A stretch of 63,226 nt of DNA from Komagataeibacter xylinus NBRC 15237 (lineage in GTDB: Bacteria; Pseudomonadota; Alphaproteobacteria; Acetobacterales; Acetobacteraceae). The translations under genes were made by a program, and so were the position numbers. A model generated the notes under the pieces. The model searched no databases, was not told the origin of the DNA, and worked only from the letters and a program-made list of their open reading frames with translations. Positions 9,332-19,311 of this stretch are shown here, in pieces. The first letter of the stretch is position 1; the number at the start of each line of letters is the position of its first letter. The DNA lies in NCBI RefSeq assembly GCF_001571345.1, contig NZ_BCTP01000018.1, forward strand, positions 1 to 63,226, given 5' to 3'.

Positions 9332-10830
9332 TCAGAAATCCGCCTTGATGGCGCCGAACGCCATGCGGGGCGTGCCGATCAGCATGGATTGGTCAATATA
9401 GGCCGAAGGGGCCGTCATCGGGTTGCCGTTCTCGCCCATGGTGGCGATATAACGGGTATTGGTCAGGTTGAACGACAGGGTCAGCCTACGCAGGAACCGA
9501 CCAAGGCGCGGGCCGTCTGAATCCGTCATGTTATTGTCATAGACAGCATGGTTGTAGCTGATACTGTTGGTGATTGCGAGGTTGCGCAGCGGCGTGACGG
9601 TCAGGGCCGCATAGACGCCGTTCATGGTCACCCCATCCACATTGGCCACGGTGGAAACCGGGTTGACGCCCGGCCCGGATGAAATCTGCTGCAGGCGGTT
9701 ATTGAAGTTGGTCCGGTAGGCGTAAACCGATGCGTTCAGCAGTTTGTCATGGTAACGATAGCCAATGGCGTAGGTCCATGCCGTCTCGGGCCGGATGCTG
9801 TTGCGCGAATTATTGTAGGCATCCTCTGTCACGGCAAAAGGCGAGTTTGAAAGCTTGAAGCCCGATTTAGCATAGGTATGGACGTTCTCTGAAATATCGA
9901 TGAACAGTTCATGATTTTGAAGGAACGTCCAGTCCACGCCGATATGCGGCAGGAAGGGCCTGGCGATTGTCTGGCTTTCGCCGCCGGTGATGTTGCCAAT
10001 ATTGCCATAGTAACTCTGGTTAAGATAACCATCGCCAACCCGTGTCGTATTGAGCACCGATTTGAACCCGAAATACAGGGCCAGGTTACGGATCGGGCGA
10101 TAGGTATCCTGCACGAAGGCCGTAAAGGTGTTGGTGTTGCAGTTCTGGTTGAAGATCTTGGCAGACGGATACTTGAAATGCCCCAGCGGGTTGAGCGGGC
10201 TGCCTGTATCACGCCGTTTATGACATTGGGTTCGGCATACTGATACATGGGAGACTGGTAATCGTTGTTCTCATACCATACGCCGCCGCCAATATGGTTG
10301 TGCGCAACATCATTTGTGACCTGCGAGACCACGCCAAACCGACGGATGGAGGGCTGCTTGACCAGTTCGCTCAGCGGCGAGGCATTGGGGGAGCCGATAT
10401 AGGGTGTGGTGAAAGTTGTCTGCTGTGATTCACCATGACCATATGCCGTCGTGGTCCCGCGCACGCGGTTGGTCAGTGCCAGATCGGCCTTGAGGTAACC
10501 GATGATGTCATTTTCATTGGTGGCGCCTTCATAACAGGAGGCATCGGTCGGGTTGCTCAGCCTGCTGTAGCCAGCAGGGTAGCCGCCGCCCTTCTTCCGG
10601 GTGGCCAGGGCTGCATCGTATGTCGCCAGGTAACCGCTTGAGCGCCCGTTGTAAAAGTCATCGGAGTTGAGGCCAAGATGGTTGATGATATCAGGCGACA
10701 TGTCCTGCATATTCCAGTTCATGCAGGTCGCTCCAGTCAAAATAGGCGGAAACGGAACTGCTCTGCCCGATGGGCTGCACCAGCTTGGCGTTGGAAAGCA
10801 GGCAGGCATTGACCACCCAGCCCGACAGCA
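9332..10830 (-). pseudogene. TonB-dependent receptor, frameshifted and 5'-truncated
   Basis: The beta-barrel part of an outer membrane TonB receptor survives in three frames. The segment reading NAKLVQPIGQSSSVSAYFDWSDLHE (about 10800-10715) switches frame near 10715 to NMQDMSPDIINHLGLNSDDFYNGRSSG. That frame runs to EPNVINGV near 10210, where it switches again to GSPLNPLGHFKYPSAK and then continues as FVQDTYRPIRNLALYFGF to the C-terminal aromatic SMLIGTPRMAFGAIKADF. No plug domain or signal peptide is found upstream. At least two frameshifts plus loss of the N-terminus make it non-functional unless these are assembly errors. Confidence 0.8.
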
Positions 10831-11213
10831 ATGCCGCAATGACCAGTCCACCCGGAGGCGGGGCAGCGCGATATTGGCAACGGGCTACTCAGGCACCGAC
10901 AGGAACACGGCACAGAAAGCCGGAATGGTCTGTGCAGGCAGCAGCGGACGCGGATTTCTTCTGCCGTGGTCGCTCCCGGGTCGTTTCCGGGCTGCATGAC
11001 ATAACGGAATAATAAAGGGACACGCCGGCACGCGAGCGTGCGGGCAAGTTTCTGGACGGACAGGGTATTGGGTCATTCCATTTCATCATGAGTGTATGAT
11101 GCAATAACGTTTTGCCTTTTGCGGAAATCAGGAAACAATTGCCCAGACAAGGCTTGCTCCTTGTGTATTGATGATTCGTGATGGAATGATCACAGGCAAT
11201 CAGGACGCAATAG
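10831..11213. other. degenerate region plus probable amaA promoter
   Basis: 10831-10990 has only broken coding text (on the minus strand a hydrophobic piece GLVIAALLSGWVVNACLLSN leads into the receptor remnant). 11080-11213 is AT-richer and must hold the amaA promoter. I see no confident -35/-10 pair. Confidence 0.35.
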
Positions 11214-12503
11214 ATGGGTGTAACAAACGACCCCCGTAGCCATGGCCTCTGGGCACAAAGCGCTTGTGATGCGCCGGTTACAGGATGCCTGACACAGGAC
11301 ACCACTGCCGATGTCGCCATTATCGGCGCCGGATATACCGGGCTTTCCGCAGCGCTGCACCTTGCGGGTGCGGGCAGGAAAGTCGTTGTGCTGGAAGGCC
11401 AGGAAATCGGTTATGGTGGTTCGGGGCGCAATGTCGGGCTGGTCAATGCCGGGCTGTGGCTCATGCCATCCGATGTGATGCGTACGCTGGGCCAGACCTA
11501 TGGCGAACGCGTGCTTTCCCTGCTCGGGCAGGGGCCGGAAGTCGTTTTCTCGCTGGTCAGGAAATACGGCATCATGTGCGAGGCGGAGCCCACCGGCACG
11601 TTGCACTGCGCGCCGGACCACGCCGGCGTGCGCAACCTGCAGCAGCGCGAGAAGGAATGGCAGCAGCTTGGCGCGCCCGTAACCCTGCTTGGTGAAGGCG
11701 AGACCCGCAGGCTGACGGGAAGCAACGCTTACAGGGCCGCCCTGCTTGATGCCCGCGCGGGCACGATCCAGCCCCTTTCCTATGCGCGCGGACTGGCCGC
11801 CGCCGCCATGGCGGAAGGCGCTGAAATCCATACCGCAAGCCCCGTATCAAGCGTGTACCGCGAGGATGGGGGCTGGCTCGTGCGCACGCCCCGGGGCAGC
11901 GTGAAGGCGCAATGGGTCATTGTTGCGACCAATACCTATACCGACAGCCTATGGCCCGAAATTCGTGAAGAGCAGATCCATCTGCCTTATTTCAATATCG
12001 CAACCCGCCCGCTGCCGCCCGCATGCCTCAACCTCATCCTGCCCAAAAAGCAGGGCGTGTGGGACACGCGCGAGGTCCTGACATCTTTCCGGCTGGACCA
12101 GGCGGGCAGGCTGGTTGTGGGCAGCGTCGGGTCGCTTGGCATGATCGAGCGCAACATCCACCGGCAGTGGGCGCACCGGGCCCTTACCCGCATCTATCCC
12201 ATGCTGCGCGACATCACGTTTGAATCGGAATGGTATGGCCGCATCGGCATGACCGTGGATTCCGTGCCGCGCTACCACCGGCTGGATGAGCAGGTGCTCT
12301 CCATCAGCGGCTTCAACGGGCGTGGCATTTCACCCGGCACCATGTTCGGGCAGATACTGGCGCGGCGCATCTGCGGTGAACTGACGGATGCCGACATGCC
12401 GCTGCCCCTTACGAATATCAGGCAGCCCCCCCTGCGCATCGCGCGCGAAAACATCTATCGTTTCGGCTCAACGGCGGTTCATGCCGTTTTTGATCGCCTG
12501 TAA
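11214..12503 (+). CDS. amaA: FAD-dependent L-pipecolate oxidase-like enzyme (AmaA type)
   Basis: DAO-fold flavoprotein, 429 residues. A Rossmann FAD motif ADVAIIGAGYTGLSAALHLA at about residues 32-51, GGSGRNVGLVNAG just after it, and a C-terminal FAD-binding stretch (VLSISGFNGRGISPGTMFGQ) are visible. In Pseudomonas lysine catabolism AmaA oxidises L-pipecolate to piperideine-6-carboxylate, which opens to aminoadipate semialdehyde. The next gene encodes exactly the dehydrogenase for that product and the third encodes HglS, so context strongly supports the role. The start has AGGAC 8 bp upstream. A generic amine oxidase remains possible on sequence alone. Confidence 0.78.
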   Translation: MGVTNDPRSHGLWAQSACDAPVTGCLTQDTTADVAIIGAGYTGLSAALHLAGAGRKVVVLEGQEIGYGGSGRNVGLVNAGLWLMPSDVMRTLGQTYGERVLSLLGQGPEVVFSLVRKYGIMCEAEPTGTLHCAPDHAGVRNLQQREKEWQQLGAPVTLLGEGETRRLTGSNAYRAALLDARAGTIQPLSYARGLAAAAMAEGAEIHTASPVSSVYREDGGWLVRTPRGSVKAQWVIVATNTYTDSLWPEIREEQIHLPYFNIATRPLPPACLNLILPKKQGVWDTREVLTSFRLDQAGRLVVGSVGSLGMIERNIHRQWAHRALTRIYPMLRDITFESEWYGRIGMTVDSVPRYHRLDEQVLSISGFNGRGISPGTMFGQILARRICGELTDADMPLPLTNIRQPPLRIARENIYRFGSTAVHAVFDRL

Positions 12504-12545
12504 GAACAGCATCCTGTTTTCATTCCGGGAAGGAAAAGAAGCAAT

Positions 12546-14057
<1,512 letters not shown>

Positions 14058-14062
14058 CACGA

Positions 14063-14101
14063 CCCATGCCCCGCCCTTCAGCGTGAAGGGCGGGGCATGG
14101 G
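14063..14101 (+). terminator. perfect 18-bp hairpin between amaB and hglS
   Basis: Left arm 14063-14080 (CCCATGCCCCGCCCTTCA), loop GCG, right arm 14084-14101, all 18 pairs matched. There is no T-run, so it is more likely a partial terminator, an mRNA end-stabiliser or a processing site that sets amaB above hglS than a simple terminator. Confidence 0.6.
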
Positions 14102-14134
14102 TGTCTGGACCCCATATTGCGACGGGAGCAGGGA

Positions 14135-15511
14135 ATGAACCGGTTTGTAACGACAGATTCACTACGCGGCCTGTTTGCCGCTGGCATGTCGGACATGTAC
14201 CGTCAGGAGGTGCCCCTTTACGGCACGCTTCTGGATATCGTGGCGCATGTCAATGCCACGGTCCTGCGCAACGATCCGGCGCTGGACCAGTCCCTTGCCG
14301 ATGCGGGTGAACGCGCGCGCCTTGACCTTGAGCGGCATGGCGCGGTGCGCGTGGGCACGGCGGCCGAGCTTGCCCTGCTTGCCCGCATCTTCGCGGTGCT
14401 GGGCATGTATCCGGTTGGTTATTACGACCTTGCCGCCGCTGGCGTGCCGGTGCATTCGACCGCATTCCGCCCGGTGGATGAGGCGGCACTGCGCGCGTGC
14501 CCGTTTCGTATCTTTACGTCCCTGCTCAGGCTTGAACTGATTGAAGACCCTGCCCTGCGCGCACAGGCGCAAAAGGTTCTTGAGGGGCGCCGGATCATAT
14601 CGGCGCGTGGACTGGCCCTGCTGGAAAATGCCGAGCGTAATGGCGGCGTGGCTGAAAGTGACGCGCCGGAATTCATAGCCGAGGTGCTGGCCATCTTCCG
14701 CTGGCACAGTGAGGCCATTGTCGATATCGAGACCTACCGCAGGATGCATGCGGCCCACCGGCTTGTGGCAGATGTCGCGGCCTTTCAGGGGCCGCATATC
14801 AACCACCTGACCCCGCGCGTGCTCGATATTGATGCAGCACAGGCCGAAATGCTGCGCCGGGGCATTGATGCGAAAGACTACATAGAAGGCCCGCCCCGCC
14901 GCATGGAGGCCATCCTGCTCCGGCAGACCAGTTTCAAGGCGCTGGAGGAGGTCATTTCCTTTCCTGATGGCGCCGCGATGCAGCGCGGCACCCATACGGC
15001 GCGCTTTGGCGAGATCGAACAGCGTGGCATGGCGCTGACGCCTGAAGGCCGCACCCTGTATGATGCCTGCCTGCACAAGGCACGCGCGGGTGAGCACCCC
15101 GCAGGCCACGACCATGACGCGCGCCTGCGGGATGCGTTCCGGGATTTTCCCGATGATCTGCAAGCGCTCCGGCAACAGCGGCTTGCCTATTTCCGCTATG
15201 CCCTGACCCAGAAAGGGAAAGCCGCCCGGCCCTTGGCCGCCGGCACGACACTGCCCGACTGGCTGGCGGCAGGATGGGTGCAGGCCATTCCGATTACGTA
15301 TGAGGACTTTCTGCCCATCAGTGCCGCGGGCATCTTTCGCTCCAATCTTGGCAGCGCGAGCAGCCAGGGCTACGACAGCCAGGGATCGCGCGCCGAACTG
15401 GAGGCAGCGCTGGGCCGCAAGGTGATTGATCCATTCGAACTGTATGAAACCATACAGGAAAAATCCCTTGAAGGGCTTGCCGTGCATTTTGCGGCAATGC
15501 TTGTGCACTGA
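14135..15511 (+). CDS. hglS: 2-oxoadipate dioxygenase/decarboxylase (DUF1338, D-2-hydroxyglutarate synthase)
   Basis: Fe(II)-dependent enzyme that converts 2-oxoadipate and O2 to D-2-hydroxyglutarate and CO2, the step that closes the D-lysine/pipecolate route in Pseudomonas putida. 458 residues, close to the P. putida length. Family text includes the N-terminal RGLFAAGMSDMYRQEVPLYGTLL, then VPVHSTAFRPVD (His about 107, a likely metal ligand), FQGPHINHLTPRVLDID with further His, and a C-terminal YEDFLPISAAGIFRSNL. The ATG at 14135 has GGGAGCAGGGA before it; a TTG at 14117 is less likely. Its position after amaA-amaB makes the assignment firm. Confidence 0.88.
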   Translation: MNRFVTTDSLRGLFAAGMSDMYRQEVPLYGTLLDIVAHVNATVLRNDPALDQSLADAGERARLDLERHGAVRVGTAAELALLARIFAVLGMYPVGYYDLAAAGVPVHSTAFRPVDEAALRACPFRIFTSLLRLELIEDPALRAQAQKVLEGRRIISARGLALLENAERNGGVAESDAPEFIAEVLAIFRWHSEAIVDIETYRRMHAAHRLVADVAAFQGPHINHLTPRVLDIDAAQAEMLRRGIDAKDYIEGPPRRMEAILLRQTSFKALEEVISFPDGAAMQRGTHTARFGEIEQRGMALTPEGRTLYDACLHKARAGEHPAGHDHDARLRDAFRDFPDDLQALRQQRLAYFRYALTQKGKAARPLAAGTTLPDWLAAGWVQAIPITYEDFLPISAAGIFRSNLGSASSQGYDSQGSRAELEAALGRKVIDPFELYETIQEKSLEGLAVHFAAMLVH

Positions 15512-15729
15512 CTGGCCCGCCTGCACCAGACCTGCTTCCTGCGCGCCACCCCTATCACCCCTGCTGCGCCCGTGGTCATTCCGAAATGTTATGACTTCAT
15601 TATGAAACGTTGTTTGCAGGGGGAGCAGGGTATGCAATGTTGCAGTTTGACAACATGATGGTGCCCAGGACACGCTAGGTTTTCCGCCTGGTTGCCATTG
15701 GTCATGATCCTGTAAAGGGAAATGCTGAA

Positions 15730-16329
15730 TTGCAGGGGCCGGTGGCAGTATCATCCAAACTCAAGCTGCGGCATATCTCGATGATCGCTTTGGGCGGCGC
15801 CATAGGCGGCGGCCTGTTTGTGGGGAGCAGTTCCGCCATGGCGGAGGCAGGTCCGGGCGCGCTTCTGGCCTTTGCTGCGACCGGGCTGTTTGTGATGGCG
15901 GTCATGACCATGCTGGGCGCGGAACTCGGCACGGTCGCGGCGGGGGATTCCGCCAGCCCCCAACAGCCGATTGCCCGCGTCACCTATAGTGTCGGCCTGC
16001 GCATCTGTTCCTTTTACCTGTGTTCGCTCCTGCTGATCCTGCTTGTCACGCCGTGGAAGGATGTCATGCCGGGGCATTCCCCCTTCCTGACCACGCTGGC
16101 GCGCATCGGGGTGCCGCATACGGTCATGATCATGCAGTGCGTGGTGCTGGTCATTGCGTTCAGTGCCGTCACGTTCCTTGCCGTGTGCAGCCGGGCGGAC
16201 CAGCGCGCGACCGTGGTGTTCTGTTTCCTCACGGTCCTGTTTTTCCTGGCCATCTACGCCATCCGCAAACAGCCTTCATGCCGCCGTGCAAATGTGTGGC
16301 TACGTGATGAACAAAGGATCGGGTCATGA
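15730..16329 (+). pseudogene. amino acid permease (APC/GabP-like) with internal deletion
   Basis: The N-terminus is typical of an amino acid/GABA permease (HISMIALGGAIGGGLFVGSSSAMAEAGPGALLAF, then MLGAELGTVA). It then jumps from the second membrane segment straight to text normally found around segments 7-8 (SVGLRICSFYLCSLLLILLVTPW and SPFLTTLARIGVPHTVMIMQCVVLVIAFSA). A garbled C-terminus follows, and the frame ends at 199 residues instead of about 450. It starts with TTG. The middle third and the end of the transporter are missing, so it should not work. Its position after the lysine genes suggests a former substrate permease. Confidence 0.75.
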
Positions 16330-17192
16330 CCTTCATACGCCGTTTCCTGCCTTCCATTACTTTCCTGTGCTCGTTCGAGGCATCGGCGCGGCATCTGAGC
16401 TTTACCGCCGCCGCGCGTGAACTGAACCTGACCCAGAGCGCCATCAGCCGCCACATCCGCATGCTCGAGGAACGGCTGGGCTCCCCCCTTTTCGTGCGCG
16501 ACCGCCAGACCGTGAGGCTGACACGCGCGGGCGAATTATATGCTGTCGAGATCCGCAGCGCCCTTGCCCTCATATCGCAGGCAACGCTGGGGTTCCGGGC
16601 CTGCCCGAGCGGGCGCTCCATCAATGTCGGGATTGATGCAACACTCGGCGCACGCTGGCTGCTGCCAGCCCTGAAGGATTTTCATGTCCTGCACCCCGAT
16701 GTGGACATCAACCTCATTTCTGACATGCGACAGGATAATATTGACGTCTCCATCCGCCTGCCAACGGATGACGACCACGAAATGGTGGTGCGTGAAATCC
16801 TGTCCGTGCCCATCATACCCGTATGCGCATCAACCCTGCTGGCCCGGTTCCGGGTAAAACAGGTGGAGGATATGGGGGAGGCGCCGCTGCTCCACTTCAC
16901 GTCCCGACCGGATATGTGGGAACGCTGGTTTGAAAACCAGGGCTTTTACCCCGAAGCAGTCAACGGCACCCTGTTTGACCAGTATATGACCATTATTGGC
17001 GCGGCCATGAGCGGGATCGGGATTGCCCTGCTGCCCAAGGTTCTTGTTCTGGATGAACTTGAGAATGGAAGCCTGTCTGAAATAAAATGCAAGAAAAATA
17101 TAACGGAAAATTATCATATCATTTACAAGGGAAATAGTGAAAAAAATGTTCTTATACGTGAGTTCTCCAGTTACCTTGAAAGTATGAATTAG
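16326..17192 (+). CDS. LysR-family transcriptional regulator, GcvA-like
   Basis: 288 residues with an N-terminal winged helix (LSFTAAARELNLTQSAISRHIRMLEERLG) and an effector domain starting near residue 90 (SINVGIDATLGARWLLPALKDFHVLHPDVDINL). The start overlaps the end of the permease remnant by 4 bp. The C-terminal third (17040-17192) is markedly AT-richer than its surroundings. It is the nearest regulator to amaA-amaB-hglS, but the ligand is unknown. Confidence 0.85.
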   Translation: MTFIRRFLPSITFLCSFEASARHLSFTAAARELNLTQSAISRHIRMLEERLGSPLFVRDRQTVRLTRAGELYAVEIRSALALISQATLGFRACPSGRSINVGIDATLGARWLLPALKDFHVLHPDVDINLISDMRQDNIDVSIRLPTDDDHEMVVREILSVPIIPVCASTLLARFRVKQVEDMGEAPLLHFTSRPDMWERWFENQGFYPEAVNGTLFDQYMTIIGAAMSGIGIALLPKVLVLDELENGSLSEIKCKKNITENYHIIYKGNSEKNVLIREFSSYLESMN

Positions 17193-17259
17193 CGCTCAGA
17201 TGGCAGGAAGAAGCGGGGCGGGGCAATGCTTCTGCCTGCCAGCCCCGTTCTGGCCTTCG

Positions 17260-17604
17260 TTATCCTGCATCCGCCAGCGCAACTTCCAGTGCTGCGCCAC
17301 CGTGTCGTTGAGGATATCCGCCTGCCTCGTGGATCGCGTCAACCGCAGGGGCCAGGAAACCGGCGGGATCAGAAAATATTCCATCGGAGGAGAAGATCGT
17401 ATCCACCACCAGCAGGGCATCCGCATAATCTACAATGGTATCATGCAGGTAGCGTGTATGCGTGTTCAGCCGTTCCGTCTGGGCCACGATGGCGGCCATA
17501 ATACGTGGATGGCAGTGCCCGGCGGGGACTACATTGTTATAGGCATCCAGAAAGCGGCGGCCATGCCCCCTGTCCCGATGCCAGGTGGAGCAGTTCATGG
17601 CCAT
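17260..17604 (-). pseudogene. class III aminotransferase remnant with internal deletion
   Basis: 114 residues in one frame. [26 protein letters not shown] and [16 protein letters not shown] match the N-terminal part of large class III aminotransferases/phospho-lyases. The frame then passes directly to [29 protein letters not shown], which normally lies roughly 100 residues later, and soon stops. The PLP-lysine region is absent. It is a decayed gene; the 17605-17851 stretch beyond it shows only antisense noise and no clear start. Confidence 0.72.
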
Positions 17605-17851
17605 CCTTTCCGGTTACTGCCAGACTATGGCGCTCACGCGGGTGGAACGGGCGTGCCTGCCTGCCATGATGGGCGCGCGGCTGGTCTTGTCGCTGAGCAT
17701 CAGGTCATGGCGGGCCAGCCGCAATCCAGCCGACGGCCCATACATCACGCGCAACCAGTCAATCGCGTGGGCGGGGCTGGCCCGGCGCGACACCGTGCGC
17801 GACAGGATACTGACTTTCGCAGCCGCCAGCGGCACAGGAGCATGAAAAAAG

Positions 17852-19114
17852 ATGAGCCAGATGCACAAGAACGCCAATATCACGATTGATGGCCCCCGCC
17901 TGAACGAGGACATTGCCTTCACGTCCCGTTTTGGCGCAACGCCACGCGGCGGGATTCGCCGGCTGGCCCTTTCGGCCGAGGACCGTCTTGTCCGTGACTG
18001 GCTGGCGGCCCAGGGTGCGGCCCTTGGCTGTTCCCTTACGGTCGACACAATGGGCAATCAGTTCCTGCGCCTGGAGGGGAGTGATCCGACCCTGCCGCCA
18101 CTGATGATGGGTAGCCACCTCGACACCCAGCCCACGGGTGGCCGTTATGATGGCATTTATGGCGTGCTGGGGGGGCTGGCCGTATTGCGTGCCCTCCGGG
18201 CGGCGGGATACGTGCCGCGCCATTCAATCGAACTGGCCAACTGGACCAATGAGGAGGGGGCACGTTTCGCCCCGGCCATGACCGCATCGGGCGTTTTTAG
18301 CGGCGTTTTTACGCTTGAGAAGGCTTATGGCCTTGCCGACCGTGACGGGGTCCGTCTGGGTGATGCCCTGCTCGCGATTGGCTATAAAGGCGATGAACCC
18401 TGTGGCGCGCACCCGCTTGCCGCCTATTTCGAGTTGCATATCGAACAGGGACCGGTGCTGGAAAACGAGGGCAAAACCATTGGCGTCGTGACAGGCGTGC
18501 AGGGCATGCGGTGGTTTGACGTGACCCTGATCGGCCAGGAAGCCCATGCAGGCACCACCCCCATGGAACTGCGCCGCGACGCCCTGCTCGCGGCGGCCCG
18601 CCTGATGGTAATGGCGGCGGAGGTGGCGGCAGCGCACGGGCCGGATGCCAAGACAACCATCGGCATCATTGATGCAAGTCCGGGCAGTCGCAACGTGGTG
18701 CCGGGCGAAGTGCGCATGACGCTGGACCTGCGCCACCCCGATGATGCCGTGATTGACGCAATGGAATCCGATTTCCGCGCGCAGGCGGCCGCCATTGCGG
18801 GCAAGGCGGCCATTGAACTCTCAATCGAGGAGAGCTGGGGCTCGCCTTCCGTGCCGTTTGACCCCGCCTGTGTGAGCATGGTGCGCGATGCAGCCCGGAA
18901 GGCGGGACTGAGCCATCGCGACATCATTTCCGGCGCGGGGCATGATGCAGCCTATATGGCCCGGATATGCCCGACGGCAATGATCTTCATTCCCTGCCGT
19001 GACGGGCTGAGCCACAACGAGGCGGAATATGCCGCGCCTGATGATATCGTGGCGGGAGCAAACGTGCTGATGCGTGCGATCATGGCGGCAGATGAACATT
19101 TTGACGCTGCCTGA
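17852..19114 (+). CDS. Zn-dependent N-carbamoyl-L-amino-acid hydrolase / allantoate amidohydrolase family
   Basis: M20-type amidohydrolase of the HyuC/AllC/beta-ureidopropionase group, 420 residues. It hydrolyses an N-carbamoyl or ureido group to amino acid, CO2 and ammonia. Metal-site text is present: MMGSHLDTQPTGGRYDG (His, Asp), WTNEEGARFAPAM (Glu pair), ELHIEQGPVLE (His), and the C-terminal SGAGHDAAYMAR with SHNEAE. The dimerisation-domain motif GQEAHAGTTPM is present too. With an NCS1 permease, a hydantoin racemase homologue and a hydantoinase at 56 kb, a hydantoin-to-amino-acid role is likely. Allantoate is the alternative. Confidence 0.88.
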   Translation: MSQMHKNANITIDGPRLNEDIAFTSRFGATPRGGIRRLALSAEDRLVRDWLAAQGAALGCSLTVDTMGNQFLRLEGSDPTLPPLMMGSHLDTQPTGGRYDGIYGVLGGLAVLRALRAAGYVPRHSIELANWTNEEGARFAPAMTASGVFSGVFTLEKAYGLADRDGVRLGDALLAIGYKGDEPCGAHPLAAYFELHIEQGPVLENEGKTIGVVTGVQGMRWFDVTLIGQEAHAGTTPMELRRDALLAAARLMVMAAEVAAAHGPDAKTTIGIIDASPGSRNVVPGEVRMTLDLRHPDDAVIDAMESDFRAQAAAIAGKAAIELSIEESWGSPSVPFDPACVSMVRDAARKAGLSHRDIISGAGHDAAYMARICPTAMIFIPCRDGLSHNEAEYAAPDDIVAGANVLMRAIMAADEHFDAA

Positions 19115-19136
19115 GGGACTGCTTGAAAACAACTCA

Positions 19137-19228
19137 TTGATAAAAAACAATAAAAGTTTTTTGGCGCCGCCTTTTTTCAAAAAAGCGGCGTTCTTTGAAG
19201 CTTTAAAAAAGCTTCACCAAAAACTTTC
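19137..19228. repeat. dispersed intergenic repeat, copy 2 (inverted relative to copy 1)
   Basis: Matches 4125-4212 in reverse complement, including the end TTGATAAAAAA, the GGCGCCGCC..GGCGG hairpin and the AAGCTTTAAAAAAGCTT dyad. It sits between two convergent genes, where its hairpins with A/T runs would serve as a bidirectional terminator. Confidence 0.72.
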
Positions 19229-19311
19229 TTATGATTGCTGGATGTTTCCTGAGCTAACTTTTTAAAACAGTCTCCAGGTCAGGGGCGAGATATGTGCAGG
19301 CTGCGCTCCTG

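Noticed and set aside
10889-11320. 143-codon minus-strand frame overlapping the amaA start
   Set aside because: Runs across the amaA promoter and start, with no motif; probably chance.
14162-15754. 530-codon open frame antisense to hglS
   Set aside because: Typical long shadow frame in GC-rich coding DNA; low-complexity Gln/His/Arg text without family motifs, while hglS on the other strand is well recognised.
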